A DNA stretch of 51,099 bases from Verrucomicrobiales bacterium (GTDB taxonomy: Bacteria; Verrucomicrobiota; Verrucomicrobiia; Limisphaerales; UBA9464): positions 1-51,099 of the forward strand of contig SXSK01000266.1 of the NCBI GenBank assembly GCA_005793375.1, in the 5' to 3' direction. Positions within the stretch are counted from its first letter, which is position 1. Each line of letters starts with the position of its first letter. This document shows positions 17,618-27,157 of this stretch, one piece after another. Under the pieces are notes generated by a model. The model saw nothing but the letters and a program-made list of their open reading frames with translations, did not search any database and was not told the DNA's origin. The position numbers and the translations under genes were made by a program.

Positions 17618-18907
17618 TCAACGGCCGAAGATTCGGTCGAAACCGCGCCAGGTGGCAGGATTCAATTGGCGCACAGCGCGGCGAACTTTTTGCATGCCCG
17701 GCAGCGCGGTCTCTCCGGCACGCTCCAAGTCGTATTGAAAGAGAAAACCGATACTATGCGCCCCTTCAGTCTCTCCCCGAATGGCATCAAACCCATAGCC
17801 GTAGCCGATCAAGAGATGCAATTTGTTGTTGGGAGAAGTCCACCCGAATGCGCCTCCAGCACCAGAAAGATGTCTTACATTAAGTTCCAGCCCAGTCACG
17901 TAATCGACCCATGCGGTGGAACCAACGAACATGAACTCAAAATTCTTGCCCAGCGGAAAACTGTAGTTGCCATTGAGTAGCACAAAACGTTCGCCACTGA
18001 TTTCTTGGAAGTAATAGCCTGGAATCATTAAGGGAAACTCGGAAGCCAGCGGCAGCGCGCCTCCCAGCCGATAAGCACTGAACCGATCGCTCTGAATGGA
18101 AGTCCCACCGGTGATGCTTGCCTCGATGTGCATGCCGTTCTTGAAGCCGTACGCCATTAAGGCGCGACCCCAGAAAAGGTGAGATTGAGATTCGATTTCA
18201 CGATCGCCCTGATAGCCATACGCCGGTGTGTCCGTACGGAATTGCCCCTCATACCAAGCACTCAACTCGAACGCTTGAGCTACTTGCATAAGGGGTTCCC
18301 GTCCACCCCAACGCAATCCAGCCCTCACTTCGCCTTGAAGCTTGTCCTCAGGTACAACAAATCCCGGATTCGTTTCGTCGTCGCGTGAATAAAACGAATA
18401 CCGCATCGACCCACGGAGTATGGCCTGCAGCGGAATTTCCCAGAGACTGGTTGGAATAGATCCGGGGGGCAACGGATTGAACCTATGATAAACTGCCATG
18501 GTTGTTTCGGCCCCATGCCCAGTGAAGGACTCTTCGCGGAATAATTTGCCGCGCCGGATCTCAAAATAGCTGTCAGCAAAGCCACCCCCGGCGATGCCGA
18601 CACCGACATCTGTTGCGGGCCCCAATGCATCGGCGACGCCGAGTTCGGAATCGAGGTACGTGGGGGCCACCACCAGCCGCATCGTCCAGTTCGTACGAAT
18701 AAACCCTGGGTGATTGTGGTAATAGAACGCGTAAGCGCCCAGCGGGCCGCGTCCTTCAATCGGTTGATTGTATCCCAACTGGATGAGCTGACGTGCTACC
18801 GGATCTATCTGCGCCTGGAGCCGCTCCCGCATTAAGAACATCGACCACAAGAAACCGCAGGTCAGCAACAGTTTCTTGAGTAAACCACCTCTTATGGGAT
18901 CAAGCAT
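17618..18907 (-). CDS. Hypothetical outer-membrane beta-barrel-like protein
   Basis: ATG at 18907 gives a signal-like N-terminus (LLKKLLLTCGFLWSMFLMRERLQAQ). Alternating hydrophobic/aromatic strands follow. The longer ORF (to 19168) overlaps the Nif3-like gene and is unlikely. Confidence 0.65.
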   Translation of the reverse strand: MLDPIRGGLLKKLLLTCGFLWSMFLMRERLQAQIDPVARQLIQLGYNQPIEGRGPLGAYAFYYHNHPGFIRTNWTMRLVVAPTYLDSELGVADALGPATDVGVGIAGGGFADSYFEIRRGKLFREESFTGHGAETTMAVYHRFNPLPPGSIPTSLWEIPLQAILRGSMRYSFYSRDDETNPGFVVPEDKLQGEVRAGLRWGGREPLMQVAQAFELSAWYEGQFRTDTPAYGYQGDREIESQSHLFWGRALMAYGFKNGMHIEASITGGTSIQSDRFSAYRLGGALPLASEFPLMIPGYYFQEISGERFVLLNGNYSFPLGKNFEFMFVGSTAWVDYVTGLELNVRHLSGAGGAFGWTSPNNKLHLLIGYGYGFDAIRGETEGAHSIGFLFQYDLERAGETALPGMQKVRRAVRQLNPATWRGFDRIFGR

Positions 18908-18915
18908 TCGAAGCG

Positions 18916-19677
18916 TCACAAGCCTGAAGGGTGATCCACAAAACTCCAGGGCACGCGAAATTTCCTCGATAGGGATGCCGCCAAGGCTTTGACACCGAAC
19001 GTTTCGGTTGCGTAGTGGCCTCCATAAAAAATATTGATCCCCAACTCTTCCGCCAAAGCGTGAGTCCAATGAGGACCTTCCCCCGTGACGAATGTGTCCA
19101 CGCCCTCCGCAGCCGCCAGTTTCAATTGAGACCCCGCGCCCCCGGTGCAGACCCCAATTTTTCGGCACTCAACTCCACCGCCGGCAAGTAGCGTCACTGA
19201 CCCACCCAGTATTGATGCAAGTCTCTGATGCAATAGCTCACGTGGGATTCGGGCGGAAAACTGCCACCCAATCGACTGCCCTTTGTCATGAAAAAAGGGC
19301 CTCAACTTGGTCCCACCTAACGCCCGAGCGAGCACGGCACAATTGCCAAGGCGAGGGTGCGCATCCAAGGGCAGGTGTTGCGAGTAAACAGCCAAATCGT
19401 GGTCCAGCAGACATCGCAAAAGTTCGTATCGCCGACCCGTCCACGGATGGGTGGGCGCCCAGAAAAGGCCATGATGAACGATCAAGAGATCCGCCTTTGC
19501 GTCGATGGCTTTGCGAACTGTGGCCAGCGAAGCATCCACCGTGGCAACCATCCGGGAGACGCCTCGGCGATTCTCGACCTGAAGCCCATTCACGGCCCCG
19601 TCATAATCCTTGAAGTGTTCTGGCGAAAGCTGCTGGTCGCAAAACCGGACGATGGTATCGAGTGGGATGGGTGTCAT
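18916..19677 (-). CDS. Nif3-like dinuclear metal center hexameric protein (DUF34)
   Basis: DYDGAVNGLQVENRRGVSRMVATVDASLATVRKAIDAKADLLIVHHGLFW...DTFVTGEGPHWTHALAEELGINIFYGGHYATETFGVKALA. Confidence 0.95.
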   Translation of the reverse strand: MTPIPLDTIVRFCDQQLSPEHFKDYDGAVNGLQVENRRGVSRMVATVDASLATVRKAIDAKADLLIVHHGLFWAPTHPWTGRRYELLRCLLDHDLAVYSQHLPLDAHPRLGNCAVLARALGGTKLRPFFHDKGQSIGWQFSARIPRELLHQRLASILGGSVTLLAGGGVECRKIGVCTGGAGSQLKLAAAEGVDTFVTGEGPHWTHALAEELGINIFYGGHYATETFGVKALAASLSRKFRVPWSFVDHPSGL

Positions 19678-19748
19678 GTGGGAGATATGGAGGCTGAATC
19701 AGAGAACAAATCAACCCTGCAACTCGTAGAACTTTGGATTCGGGCGAA

Positions 19749-21605
19749 TCACCACCCGTCGGCAAGGCCTTCGACCCGGGGATCATGAGCTCCGATGAAC
19801 ACTGCGGACGCGCCCAGGCCACGTTGACCCACGGCTTGCGTGGCCCCGAGCGCCTCGACCCGTTTCAAACGATGTCCGCGCCGCGCGAGTTCCTCCCGAA
19901 TGGCTTCCGGGATGCGTCGCTCAAGGATCAACTCATCTGGACGCCATTGCTGGTGAAAACGGGGTTGCGCGAGAGCTGTACTTGGGTCGGCGCCGAAATC
20001 GATGACTTGAATGATGGCGAGCAAGGTTTGTGAAATAATGGTTGGCCCCCCGGCGGCACCAAGACTGAGAATGGGTCGGCCATCTTTCAAAACGATCGTG
20101 GGCGACATGCTGGACAGAGGACGTTTTCCCGGAGCAACCGCATTGGCCTCGGCACCTACCAATCCAAACGCATTGGGAGCGCCGGGTTCCGCAGAGAAAT
20201 CATCCATCTCATTGTTCAGCACCATTCCAGTACCTGGCACGACCACCTTCGACCCAAATGTTGTGTTGATCGTTGACGTGATAGCCACCCAATTCCCCTG
20301 GGCATCGGCTGTCGAGAAGTGGGTTGTATGTTTGGAATCTGGGGCTGTAAACGCGCCCTCCATCACGCGTGGAAACACATCGCGGCTCGATTTAGGGGGC
20401 GTGTGGTAGTTGGTCACCGCGAGAGTGCGATCGAGTCGAATCGAGCGAGCGAGCGCCGCAGCATAATCACGATCTATCAGCCCGCGCGGAACTCGAGTAA
20501 AATCGGGATCGCCCAACCAATGAGCGCGATCTGCGAACGCCAGTTTCATGGCCTCGGCCACGACGTGAATAGTGTCGGCCGAACTATCCCCAAGGGCGCG
20601 CAGGTCGAAATGTTCCAGGATATTTAGGATCTGGCCAACATGAATGCCGCCCGAGCTGGGAGGTGGAAACCCGATGATCTCATGTCCGCGATAGGTCGTC
20701 CGGATGGGCTCTCGCACTTTGACATGATAAGCAGCCAAGTCCGCGGCATTCACCAGTCCGCCATTGTTTTGCATCCATTCTGAGATTCGGTGCGCGAAGT
20801 CACCCCGATAAAAGTAGCTTGATCCCTCTCGGGCCAGGTTGCGATGGGTCTGCGCCAAATCGGGTTGCCGCAGGATTTCGCCCCGGATCCATCGCGAACC
20901 ATCCGGCTTCAGAAAGAGACGGCGGAATTCAAGGAACGGCTCCGGAGCCAACTTTTCAATTTCTTGAAGCGCGCCTTGGAGTCGTCCTTCGTAGCTGCGG
21001 GTGATGACGAATCCGTCGGCGGCGACACGTGCGGCTTGTTCCAACGCCCGAGACAGGGGTAGCCGCCCGAATTTCGAGCTGACAAACGCGAGCGCGGCGA
21101 GCTGCCCAGGAACTCCCACTGCCAACGCACCGTGCTGGCTCAACGCGGGGACGGCACGCCCGTTTCGTCGGTACATATCTCGGGCCGCCGCCGCCGGAGC
21201 AGTTTCGCGGCCGTCGACGGCGATTACCCCCCCATTCGCAAGACGTACCACCAGGAAACATCCGCCACCGAGGCCGGAGTTTTGTCCATCGACCACTCCC
21301 AGCATTAGTGCGGCAGCAACCGCAGCGTCTATGGCATTGCCGCCTTGCTTGAGTGCGTCGACACCCGCCTGAGTAGCGATGGGATGAACCGTGGCCACAA
21401 TGCCATTGTGGAATTCGGAAGCTCTTGGGATGGTTGTACCACAAAGGATCAAAACCCAATACCAGGCGAATACCGCCAACCGTACTGGAGCGTTCAACCG
21501 CGCTCCAAGGTGGTAAAGACCGCACGGGTGCGGTCGGGTACTCTGTAAAGAGCTTCGCGCCTGGCCGCTTGGAGACAAGGCGTGAGATTCGGCGCGGCAG
21601 TTCAT
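19749..21605 (-). CDS. ggt: Gamma-glutamyltransferase
   Basis: GGNAIDAAVAAALMLGVVDGQNSGLGGGCFLVV; catalytic Thr region SKHTTHFSTADAQGNWVAITSTINTTFGSKVVVPGTGMVLNNEMDDF; PLSSMSPTIVLKDGRP. ATG at 21605 gives an ATGA overlap with the upstream gene. Confidence 0.93.
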   Translation of the reverse strand: MNCRAESHALSPSGQARSSLQSTRPHPCGLYHLGARLNAPVRLAVFAWYWVLILCGTTIPRASEFHNGIVATVHPIATQAGVDALKQGGNAIDAAVAAALMLGVVDGQNSGLGGGCFLVVRLANGGVIAVDGRETAPAAAARDMYRRNGRAVPALSQHGALAVGVPGQLAALAFVSSKFGRLPLSRALEQAARVAADGFVITRSYEGRLQGALQEIEKLAPEPFLEFRRLFLKPDGSRWIRGEILRQPDLAQTHRNLAREGSSYFYRGDFAHRISEWMQNNGGLVNAADLAAYHVKVREPIRTTYRGHEIIGFPPPSSGGIHVGQILNILEHFDLRALGDSSADTIHVVAEAMKLAFADRAHWLGDPDFTRVPRGLIDRDYAAALARSIRLDRTLAVTNYHTPPKSSRDVFPRVMEGAFTAPDSKHTTHFSTADAQGNWVAITSTINTTFGSKVVVPGTGMVLNNEMDDFSAEPGAPNAFGLVGAEANAVAPGKRPLSSMSPTIVLKDGRPILSLGAAGGPTIISQTLLAIIQVIDFGADPSTALAQPRFHQQWRPDELILERRIPEAIREELARRGHRLKRVEALGATQAVGQRGLGASAVFIGAHDPRVEGLADGW

Positions 21606-24600
21606 TGGTGCGAGACATTGACGGAGAGTCGATACCACGTCGAATCAAGATCTCGAGGTGTATCGAGGACGCGGTGTTCGCGGGTTTTGGATTCGGGTTC
21701 GAACTGTCTCCACGTCTCCCAAGCATCGTCGTGAACCCTACGGCGCTGGATGGTGTGTCTGCGATTCGACACTCCGATAAAACTAAATTCGAGGGACCCA
21801 TCAGCAGTCAACCCCGCCCGGAGGATCGGCAGGCTAGACGCATCCCTCGGATCGGTACCTGCGATGTACTCGGAGAAGTTTGTCGACCCATCGCCGTCCA
21901 AATCGGCATCGGCATCGGCCGCGTTCGGATTTGTTCCAACGACCAGTTCCCAATCGTTTGGCATTCCGTCGCCGTCGTCATCCAGCGCGGCGATGTTCCA
22001 ACTCACACCCGGCGTCGGAGGACCGACTGTCCATGCACGTGGCTCCGACACTGGAATTGACAATGAAACGCGTTGCAACGAAGACCCCGCGCCGTCCGCT
22101 GTCGAGGGCCATGGCGATGAGTCCTTGTATACCATCGAAAACACGTGGAACCCGGCCGGATGTTTGAACGTGAGCGCTTCCCCCGAGTTGGAGAGTCGTC
22201 CTCGGTAACTTCCACTGACCCGGACGCCGGGATACGTCGCAGTGAACTGTTCCGGGTTGGCCACAATCAGGAAGACGCCCCCAGGAAGCAGCGTGGTATT
22301 GTCTCGAAAAGTGAACTCAACACCCTCGGTGATGCGAACTCCGTCAAGTTGGAGGGGAATTGTCCCGGTGTTAGTGCACTCTATAAACTCAAATTCATCA
22401 CCGTCGATACCATCGATATCGGCGGGGTGATAATGCACTTCGGTCAATTGCAAGGCGGCGTAATCCTGGGGGACAAAATAGTCGACTTCGAGTAACGGAC
22501 TCCATGTGGTCCCGGAGCGAATTCGCGTCTTGATCCGGGTGTGGCTCGATACGGGTATCGGTGTTTCGTAGGTTTTGGCCGTCTGGGCGATAGCCCCGCC
22601 ACTCTGGCGCGGGTCCGATCCGTCCGTCGTGTACAGAATCGAACCGCTATTGTTTCCATTCCGAAGTGACGCGGCAAAGCCCGCGCTGACCAATCCTGGC
22701 GGTTGGTCTACAAGCGGAGCACCGAGGGATGGGAACAAATTCGCGTTGCGAAGTTTGCGCAACGCAATGGCAGTATTAGTCGGGAAATAGACGGTGCGCA
22801 TCCAGTTGAGATGGGTCATCCATTCCACGTGGCGCAGATAGGGTTTGGAAGCGCGTTGATAGTCCCCCCAGCGGGCGCTTTCCGCGACGACGGCTCGATC
22901 CACTTCGGCAATTCGCCGGTTCCAAAGGGCTAGCGTGTTGCTCGGCGTGAGAACGCCATTGTTGAAAAGGTGTTTCTGGACATGATCCGCAAAGCGGAGC
23001 CGAAACTCCGGGTTGGCCCGACATCGCGCGTAAACATAAGCCGGCGTGTTGGGTGCACCCACGTCCACAACCCGAGCCCCCCAGGACGTGTGGCTTTTAA
23101 TGATCGAATTATTGGAGATTTCCTGATCCCACGCGAAGAAGCGGAAGCCAGTGCTCTCCGATCCTCGACGTCGAGCCGCCCACCAATTGTGATTGGGCCA
23201 ATCATCTGCCGTGATGAAAATGTGGAGCAGCATGTAGTCGATCAAGTTGTCGATATCCACCATTACCTCGAGTGCTGGATTTCGAGTCCCGTCGGCGTTG
23301 CGTCCGAGTAGACGTTGGTAATTGACTGGCACGGACAGATCCGCAGAGGCGAGGGTCATCAGTCGATTCCAGGATGCGGCATCGCCCTGTTTAAGTTCTG
23401 CAAAATCTGCCATGACGTCATACTCTTCTTCGCGTCCACCAAAATGCAGTGCGTTGAACTGGCTATCGTTTCGTTCGCAAAGATTGTAGAGACCCCAATA
23501 GATTCCATTTAAATAGAGATGCGCAAAGGTACCGTGGCTTGATCCTTGCCCCATCGCTAATTGCAGGTCTTTGACGTATTGCTCACGGATATAGCTGGCA
23601 TCCTTCCGGTACCATCGCTTCTGCCCGTCGACCAATTGATCCCACTCGACGCTTGGCCAAGTATCCGTGGATCCTGCCCTCACGATCAACCAATCGAAGC
23701 CGGTCGCGGTGGTGTCTGGAAAGATCGGATAGTCGAGTTTGGGTGGGCCGTATCGGCTGCGAAAAATGACGCTAAATCCGTGCTTCGGAGTAAAACTTTT
23801 GTTTCTGGAAATGCCACCGTGAATACGCAATCCAACATTGTGTTGGAAACCCTGCCGCCCATCGGAATAGATCCATTCCATGCTCGCCGCACGCTCCCAG
23901 GCATCCCCTTGATTGCCCGAATTCACATAGATGCCTTGAGAATTGCCAAACAGCCCCGATTGTGGCAGGACCACGCTTAAGGTCGGAATGGAAGTCAGCG
24001 CATTGGTGAATTCGTAGCCTGGCTCGGCGCCATTCACGACACGCGAGTCCACCAGAAAATCAGCCGGGTGTCCACCCGGCCAAGTGGAACCAACGCCAAC
24101 CGGACGTTTTTGCGATGCCACGGCTCCTGGAAAAAGGTAGGTCCGGGTCCGAAGTGTGCTGGGAGCGTGGTCCGTCCGAAAGCCGGCCGCGCGAACAATG
24201 GTGGTGGTGGCTATCGGGATTGCGTTGTTTCCTTTCTCCAGCCGCGCGCCGTTTGTCAGCGAGGGTTCGCTGCCGTCGAGCGTGTAAACAATGGTCGCTT
24301 CCGGCGTGGGGCAGGTCATCCGCAATTCGAATGGTTGCGTAAACAGGCCGTGATCGACGCTGAATTGAATGTCCTCGACGAGACCAACAACCCCGGGTCC
24401 GTTGGGGGCTCCGGGAGACGCTGAGCTAAAAAACCGGGCACCCAGATGACGCCCGAGAGACAGTTGAGGTTGGATGAGAAAGCTGGGGTCCGTAGCAGTG
24501 CGGTTGAGACCATGGATTGCCAAGATATTGTCACCCGGCTTGAGTAGACCCTGGGCAACGATTTCAAATTCCTCAGGAACCGTTGACTCACCCGGAGCTC

Positions 24601-26152
24601 TCGAAACAGTCGCCGCCGAATTGTGGGTGAGAGTTTCCGGGGCATTGCGTCGAGTGATCTCCACGCCGTTGATTGAGGCAACCAATCCATCGTTGTACCG
24701 CAGCCTCAATCGCATGAAATCGAAGGCCTCCGGGTCTTTCACTTGAAAGGGAATTCGCAGCCATACCGAACTGTTGACTCCAAGGGCAGCGCTCGCAATG
24801 TCGGTCGATATCATTCCCTTCAGTTCCCGCAGGTCCATGGGAGAGGCCCCTGCCGCAAGTGCGACAATCTGGCTTGGGGCCAAAGCAACACTCCAGATCG
24901 AGAGGTCATCGATCAGTCCCTGGTACCCGCCGCTCCCGGTGGGGTTATTAGCTCCAAGGAAGAAACTGCGGATGGGTTTCAGCGGATCCGTGTTCGTACC
25001 TTCCAGCAGGAGTCGACCATTCTGCCAAATCTGTTTGGTGATGCCTTTCTTGACGAACACGTAGTGATTCCAGGCACCTTTCCATTGGGTCGAGTCGGGT
25101 TCGGCGATCGAGACCCGTTGACGCGAGGTGTCGCAACAACCGGTGTCCCAGTAAATGACCGAATCGCCCCAGGGTAAGTGCACATTCAAAGAGCGTTCAC
25201 CACCGCCGTCGGTCTGGCTGCCAGCCCAGAAGAGGAACTGATTGGCAGGCTGTGTCGATGCACCCCGGATCCACAAACTGACCGTTATAGCGTTGCTCGC
25301 AACGGCCCCGTTGAACGCTCCCGTTGTGGCGTGTGGAACCGTCATGACCCCAGTGCCGCCAAAGTTGAGCGCCCGGTCCCCGACCTGCCCGGAAAACCCG
25401 CTCCCGACGGACGTGTAGGGCGCTCGTGTCAGGGATCCATGATACGCGCCACCACTGAGTTCCCAGGCGCGTGTGGCGCTACTGGCATCGTTGAAGTCCC
25501 AGTAGGCCAACAGGCCTGCGACATCGTTGGTGGATTGATCCCACCCAATGCTCGCTGTGCCCGGTGTCCAATCCGTGTCCTCAAATTCAGGCTGACCGCC
25601 CGTCCAGACTAAACCAGCGTGTTTCTTACTGGGGACCAAAAATATTGCAGGTCCATTGGTGGTGACCAGTAAGGCCTCAAGTTGCGCTTGGCCAAGTCCT
25701 TGGGACCAATCCCGTCGCTGTGGTCCAAACGAAATATCCGACACCCGCGTGGCACCGTCCGGCTTCCAAAGGACCAACCGGTCGCCCTCGGCTTGGAGTG
25801 TGAAGTCGGTGTGAAACGGAAGTCCAGGGGTGGATCGATTTTTACCGGAGGCGAACAGCACCCATCGGGCGCCTGGAAGTAAGTTAGTGGATCCCAGAAT
25901 CCAAGGCTCTCTACCTGGGGCTCCGTTTCCCAACCGCCAATCCGTGAGGTTCACTGTCTGCGTGCCGAAATTGTGAAGTTCGATCCAGTCGGGACTATCC
26001 CCGTCTTCATCCCGAAGGGTTTGGGTATTGCTGGCCATCCATTCGGTGATCCGAATTTGTGCACAACTCCAAAGTGGAGCCCACAAGAGACCCAAGAGAC
26101 AAAACCAAAGGAACCATCGGGATGTCACAGCAGGCATGATATCACCGAACAC
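21602..26152 (-). CDS. Large secreted CotH kinase family / lamin-tail / LamG-like protein (1516 aa)
   Basis: Signal sequence; LTD ITEWMASNTQTLRDEDGDSPDWIELHNFG; LamG-like region; chitobiase-C-like ATIVYTLDGSEPS; CotH region NGIYWGLYNLCERNDSQFNALHFGG; C-terminal DDDGDGMPNDWELVVGTNPN. Confidence 0.88.
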   Translation of the reverse strand: MFGDIMPAVTSRWFLWFCLLGLLWAPLWSCAQIRITEWMASNTQTLRDEDGDSPDWIELHNFGTQTVNLTDWRLGNGAPGREPWILGSTNLLPGARWVLFASGKNRSTPGLPFHTDFTLQAEGDRLVLWKPDGATRVSDISFGPQRRDWSQGLGQAQLEALLVTTNGPAIFLVPSKKHAGLVWTGGQPEFEDTDWTPGTASIGWDQSTNDVAGLLAYWDFNDASSATRAWELSGGAYHGSLTRAPYTSVGSGFSGQVGDRALNFGGTGVMTVPHATTGAFNGAVASNAITVSLWIRGASTQPANQFLFWAGSQTDGGGERSLNVHLPWGDSVIYWDTGCCDTSRQRVSIAEPDSTQWKGAWNHYVFVKKGITKQIWQNGRLLLEGTNTDPLKPIRSFFLGANNPTGSGGYQGLIDDLSIWSVALAPSQIVALAAGASPMDLRELKGMISTDIASAALGVNSSVWLRIPFQVKDPEAFDFMRLRLRYNDGLVASINGVEITRRNAPETLTHNSAATVSRAPGESTVPEEFEIVAQGLLKPGDNILAIHGLNRTATDPSFLIQPQLSLGRHLGARFFSSASPGAPNGPGVVGLVEDIQFSVDHGLFTQPFELRMTCPTPEATIVYTLDGSEPSLTNGARLEKGNNAIPIATTTIVRAAGFRTDHAPSTLRTRTYLFPGAVASQKRPVGVGSTWPGGHPADFLVDSRVVNGAEPGYEFTNALTSIPTLSVVLPQSGLFGNSQGIYVNSGNQGDAWERAASMEWIYSDGRQGFQHNVGLRIHGGISRNKSFTPKHGFSVIFRSRYGPPKLDYPIFPDTTATGFDWLIVRAGSTDTWPSVEWDQLVDGQKRWYRKDASYIREQYVKDLQLAMGQGSSHGTFAHLYLNGIYWGLYNLCERNDSQFNALHFGGREEEYDVMADFAELKQGDAASWNRLMTLASADLSVPVNYQRLLGRNADGTRNPALEVMVDIDNLIDYMLLHIFITADDWPNHNWWAARRRGSESTGFRFFAWDQEISNNSIIKSHTSWGARVVDVGAPNTPAYVYARCRANPEFRLRFADHVQKHLFNNGVLTPSNTLALWNRRIAEVDRAVVAESARWGDYQRASKPYLRHVEWMTHLNWMRTVYFPTNTAIALRKLRNANLFPSLGAPLVDQPPGLVSAGFAASLRNGNNSGSILYTTDGSDPRQSGGAIAQTAKTYETPIPVSSHTRIKTRIRSGTTWSPLLEVDYFVPQDYAALQLTEVHYHPADIDGIDGDEFEFIECTNTGTIPLQLDGVRITEGVEFTFRDNTTLLPGGVFLIVANPEQFTATYPGVRVSGSYRGRLSNSGEALTFKHPAGFHVFSMVYKDSSPWPSTADGAGSSLQRVSLSIPVSEPRAWTVGPPTPGVSWNIAALDDDGDGMPNDWELVVGTNPNAADADADLDGDGSTNFSEYIAGTDPRDASSLPILRAGLTADGSLEFSFIGVSNRRHTIQRRRVHDDAWETWRQFEPESKTREHRVLDTPRDLDSTWYRLSVNVSHQ

Positions 26153-26180
26153 GCGAAATGTCGCGACGTAACCTTCTTGA

Positions 26181-27116
26181 TTACTCGATGGTCATAAGCC
26201 GGTAGTACCGTTGTGGTGTTTCAGCTACCAGTTCCACTTCCTGGTCGCGCGGCTGAGGCGAGGCGGGGATATCCCTCACCATGAACCACTGCAGCGGGAG
26301 GAGTGTGGGACTGCCTTCAAGGCGATAGGCGCGGCTAGGTTCGGCCAGAAACAGAATAAGCAGCGCTCCGTTGGCCGCGCGTCGAATTGTCAACCCGAGC
26401 GCTGTGGTTGGCGGAACATACTCTACTTCCAATAACGGCGTCAGGGTGCTCTCTCGCGATCCGAATCGTCGGGCGGTAAAATTGGGACCCTCATCCACCG
26501 ACCGCAGCATCCATCCAAAGTTGGCCTCAGGATGATCCACCCAGAATTGCAGGTCTGCGACCAAATCGGCTGTGGATTCGAAGAGGTAGGGGGAGTCGTC
26601 CACAGAATAGATTAGTGCCAGACTGCTGGGCGTGGCCGCAAAATCAATCTCTTCGGCTCCACCCGGTTGGGTCCAGGTGTTGGTGCTTCCATAAAATCGA
26701 TGCGTCCAGGTGGCATCGCCAGGAACCGCAAAACCACCCAGTCCTGGAGACGTATCCGGCAACCGCGGCACGGTGGATCCTTCACCCCACGAGACGCGCA
26801 TGCGATACAAGCCCATTTGGGTCGCGGCGAATCCGTCGCGCGGCCGCCGTTCGACTTCTATTTGGAGCGTCACACGCGTGACTCGTGCCCCTACCGGAAC
26901 TTTTGCCAAGGGATCGAATCGAAAGAGTCCGCGGTTGCGCGTGTAATTTTGAGTGGTGCCCGCGTTGACGAATTGCGCTCCCCCAAGACTGTTCGTAGGC
27001 GAGACCTCAAACAACGTCGTGTCCGCGACGGGCTCGAACACGGCAACTTCTGCCACCGCCTGCATCAGTCCGGCGAGCCACCACGCAACGAACCCAGAGC
27101 TCCGCCACGAAAGCAT
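26181..27116 (-). CDS. DNRLRE domain-containing secreted protein
   Basis: Signal (MLSWRSSGFVAWWLAGLMQAVAEVA); ADTTLFEVSPTNSLGGAQFVNAGTTQNYTRNRGLFRFDPLAKVPVGARVTRVTLQIEVE. The track starts at TTG 27161; ATG 27116 is preferred. Confidence 0.75.
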   Translation of the reverse strand: MLSWRSSGFVAWWLAGLMQAVAEVAVFEPVADTTLFEVSPTNSLGGAQFVNAGTTQNYTRNRGLFRFDPLAKVPVGARVTRVTLQIEVERRPRDGFAATQMGLYRMRVSWGEGSTVPRLPDTSPGLGGFAVPGDATWTHRFYGSTNTWTQPGGAEEIDFAATPSSLALIYSVDDSPYLFESTADLVADLQFWVDHPEANFGWMLRSVDEGPNFTARRFGSRESTLTPLLEVEYVPPTTALGLTIRRAANGALLILFLAEPSRAYRLEGSPTLLPLQWFMVRDIPASPQPRDQEVELVAETPQRYYRLMTIE

Positions 27117-27157
27117 TAATCCAGACTGTCCGCCGTGATCGAAGCCGAAGGAATTCT

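Noticed and set aside
18908-19168. N-terminal extension of the minus-strand ORF 17618..19168
   Set aside because: Overlaps the well-supported Nif3-like gene; ATG at 18907 supplies a signal peptide.
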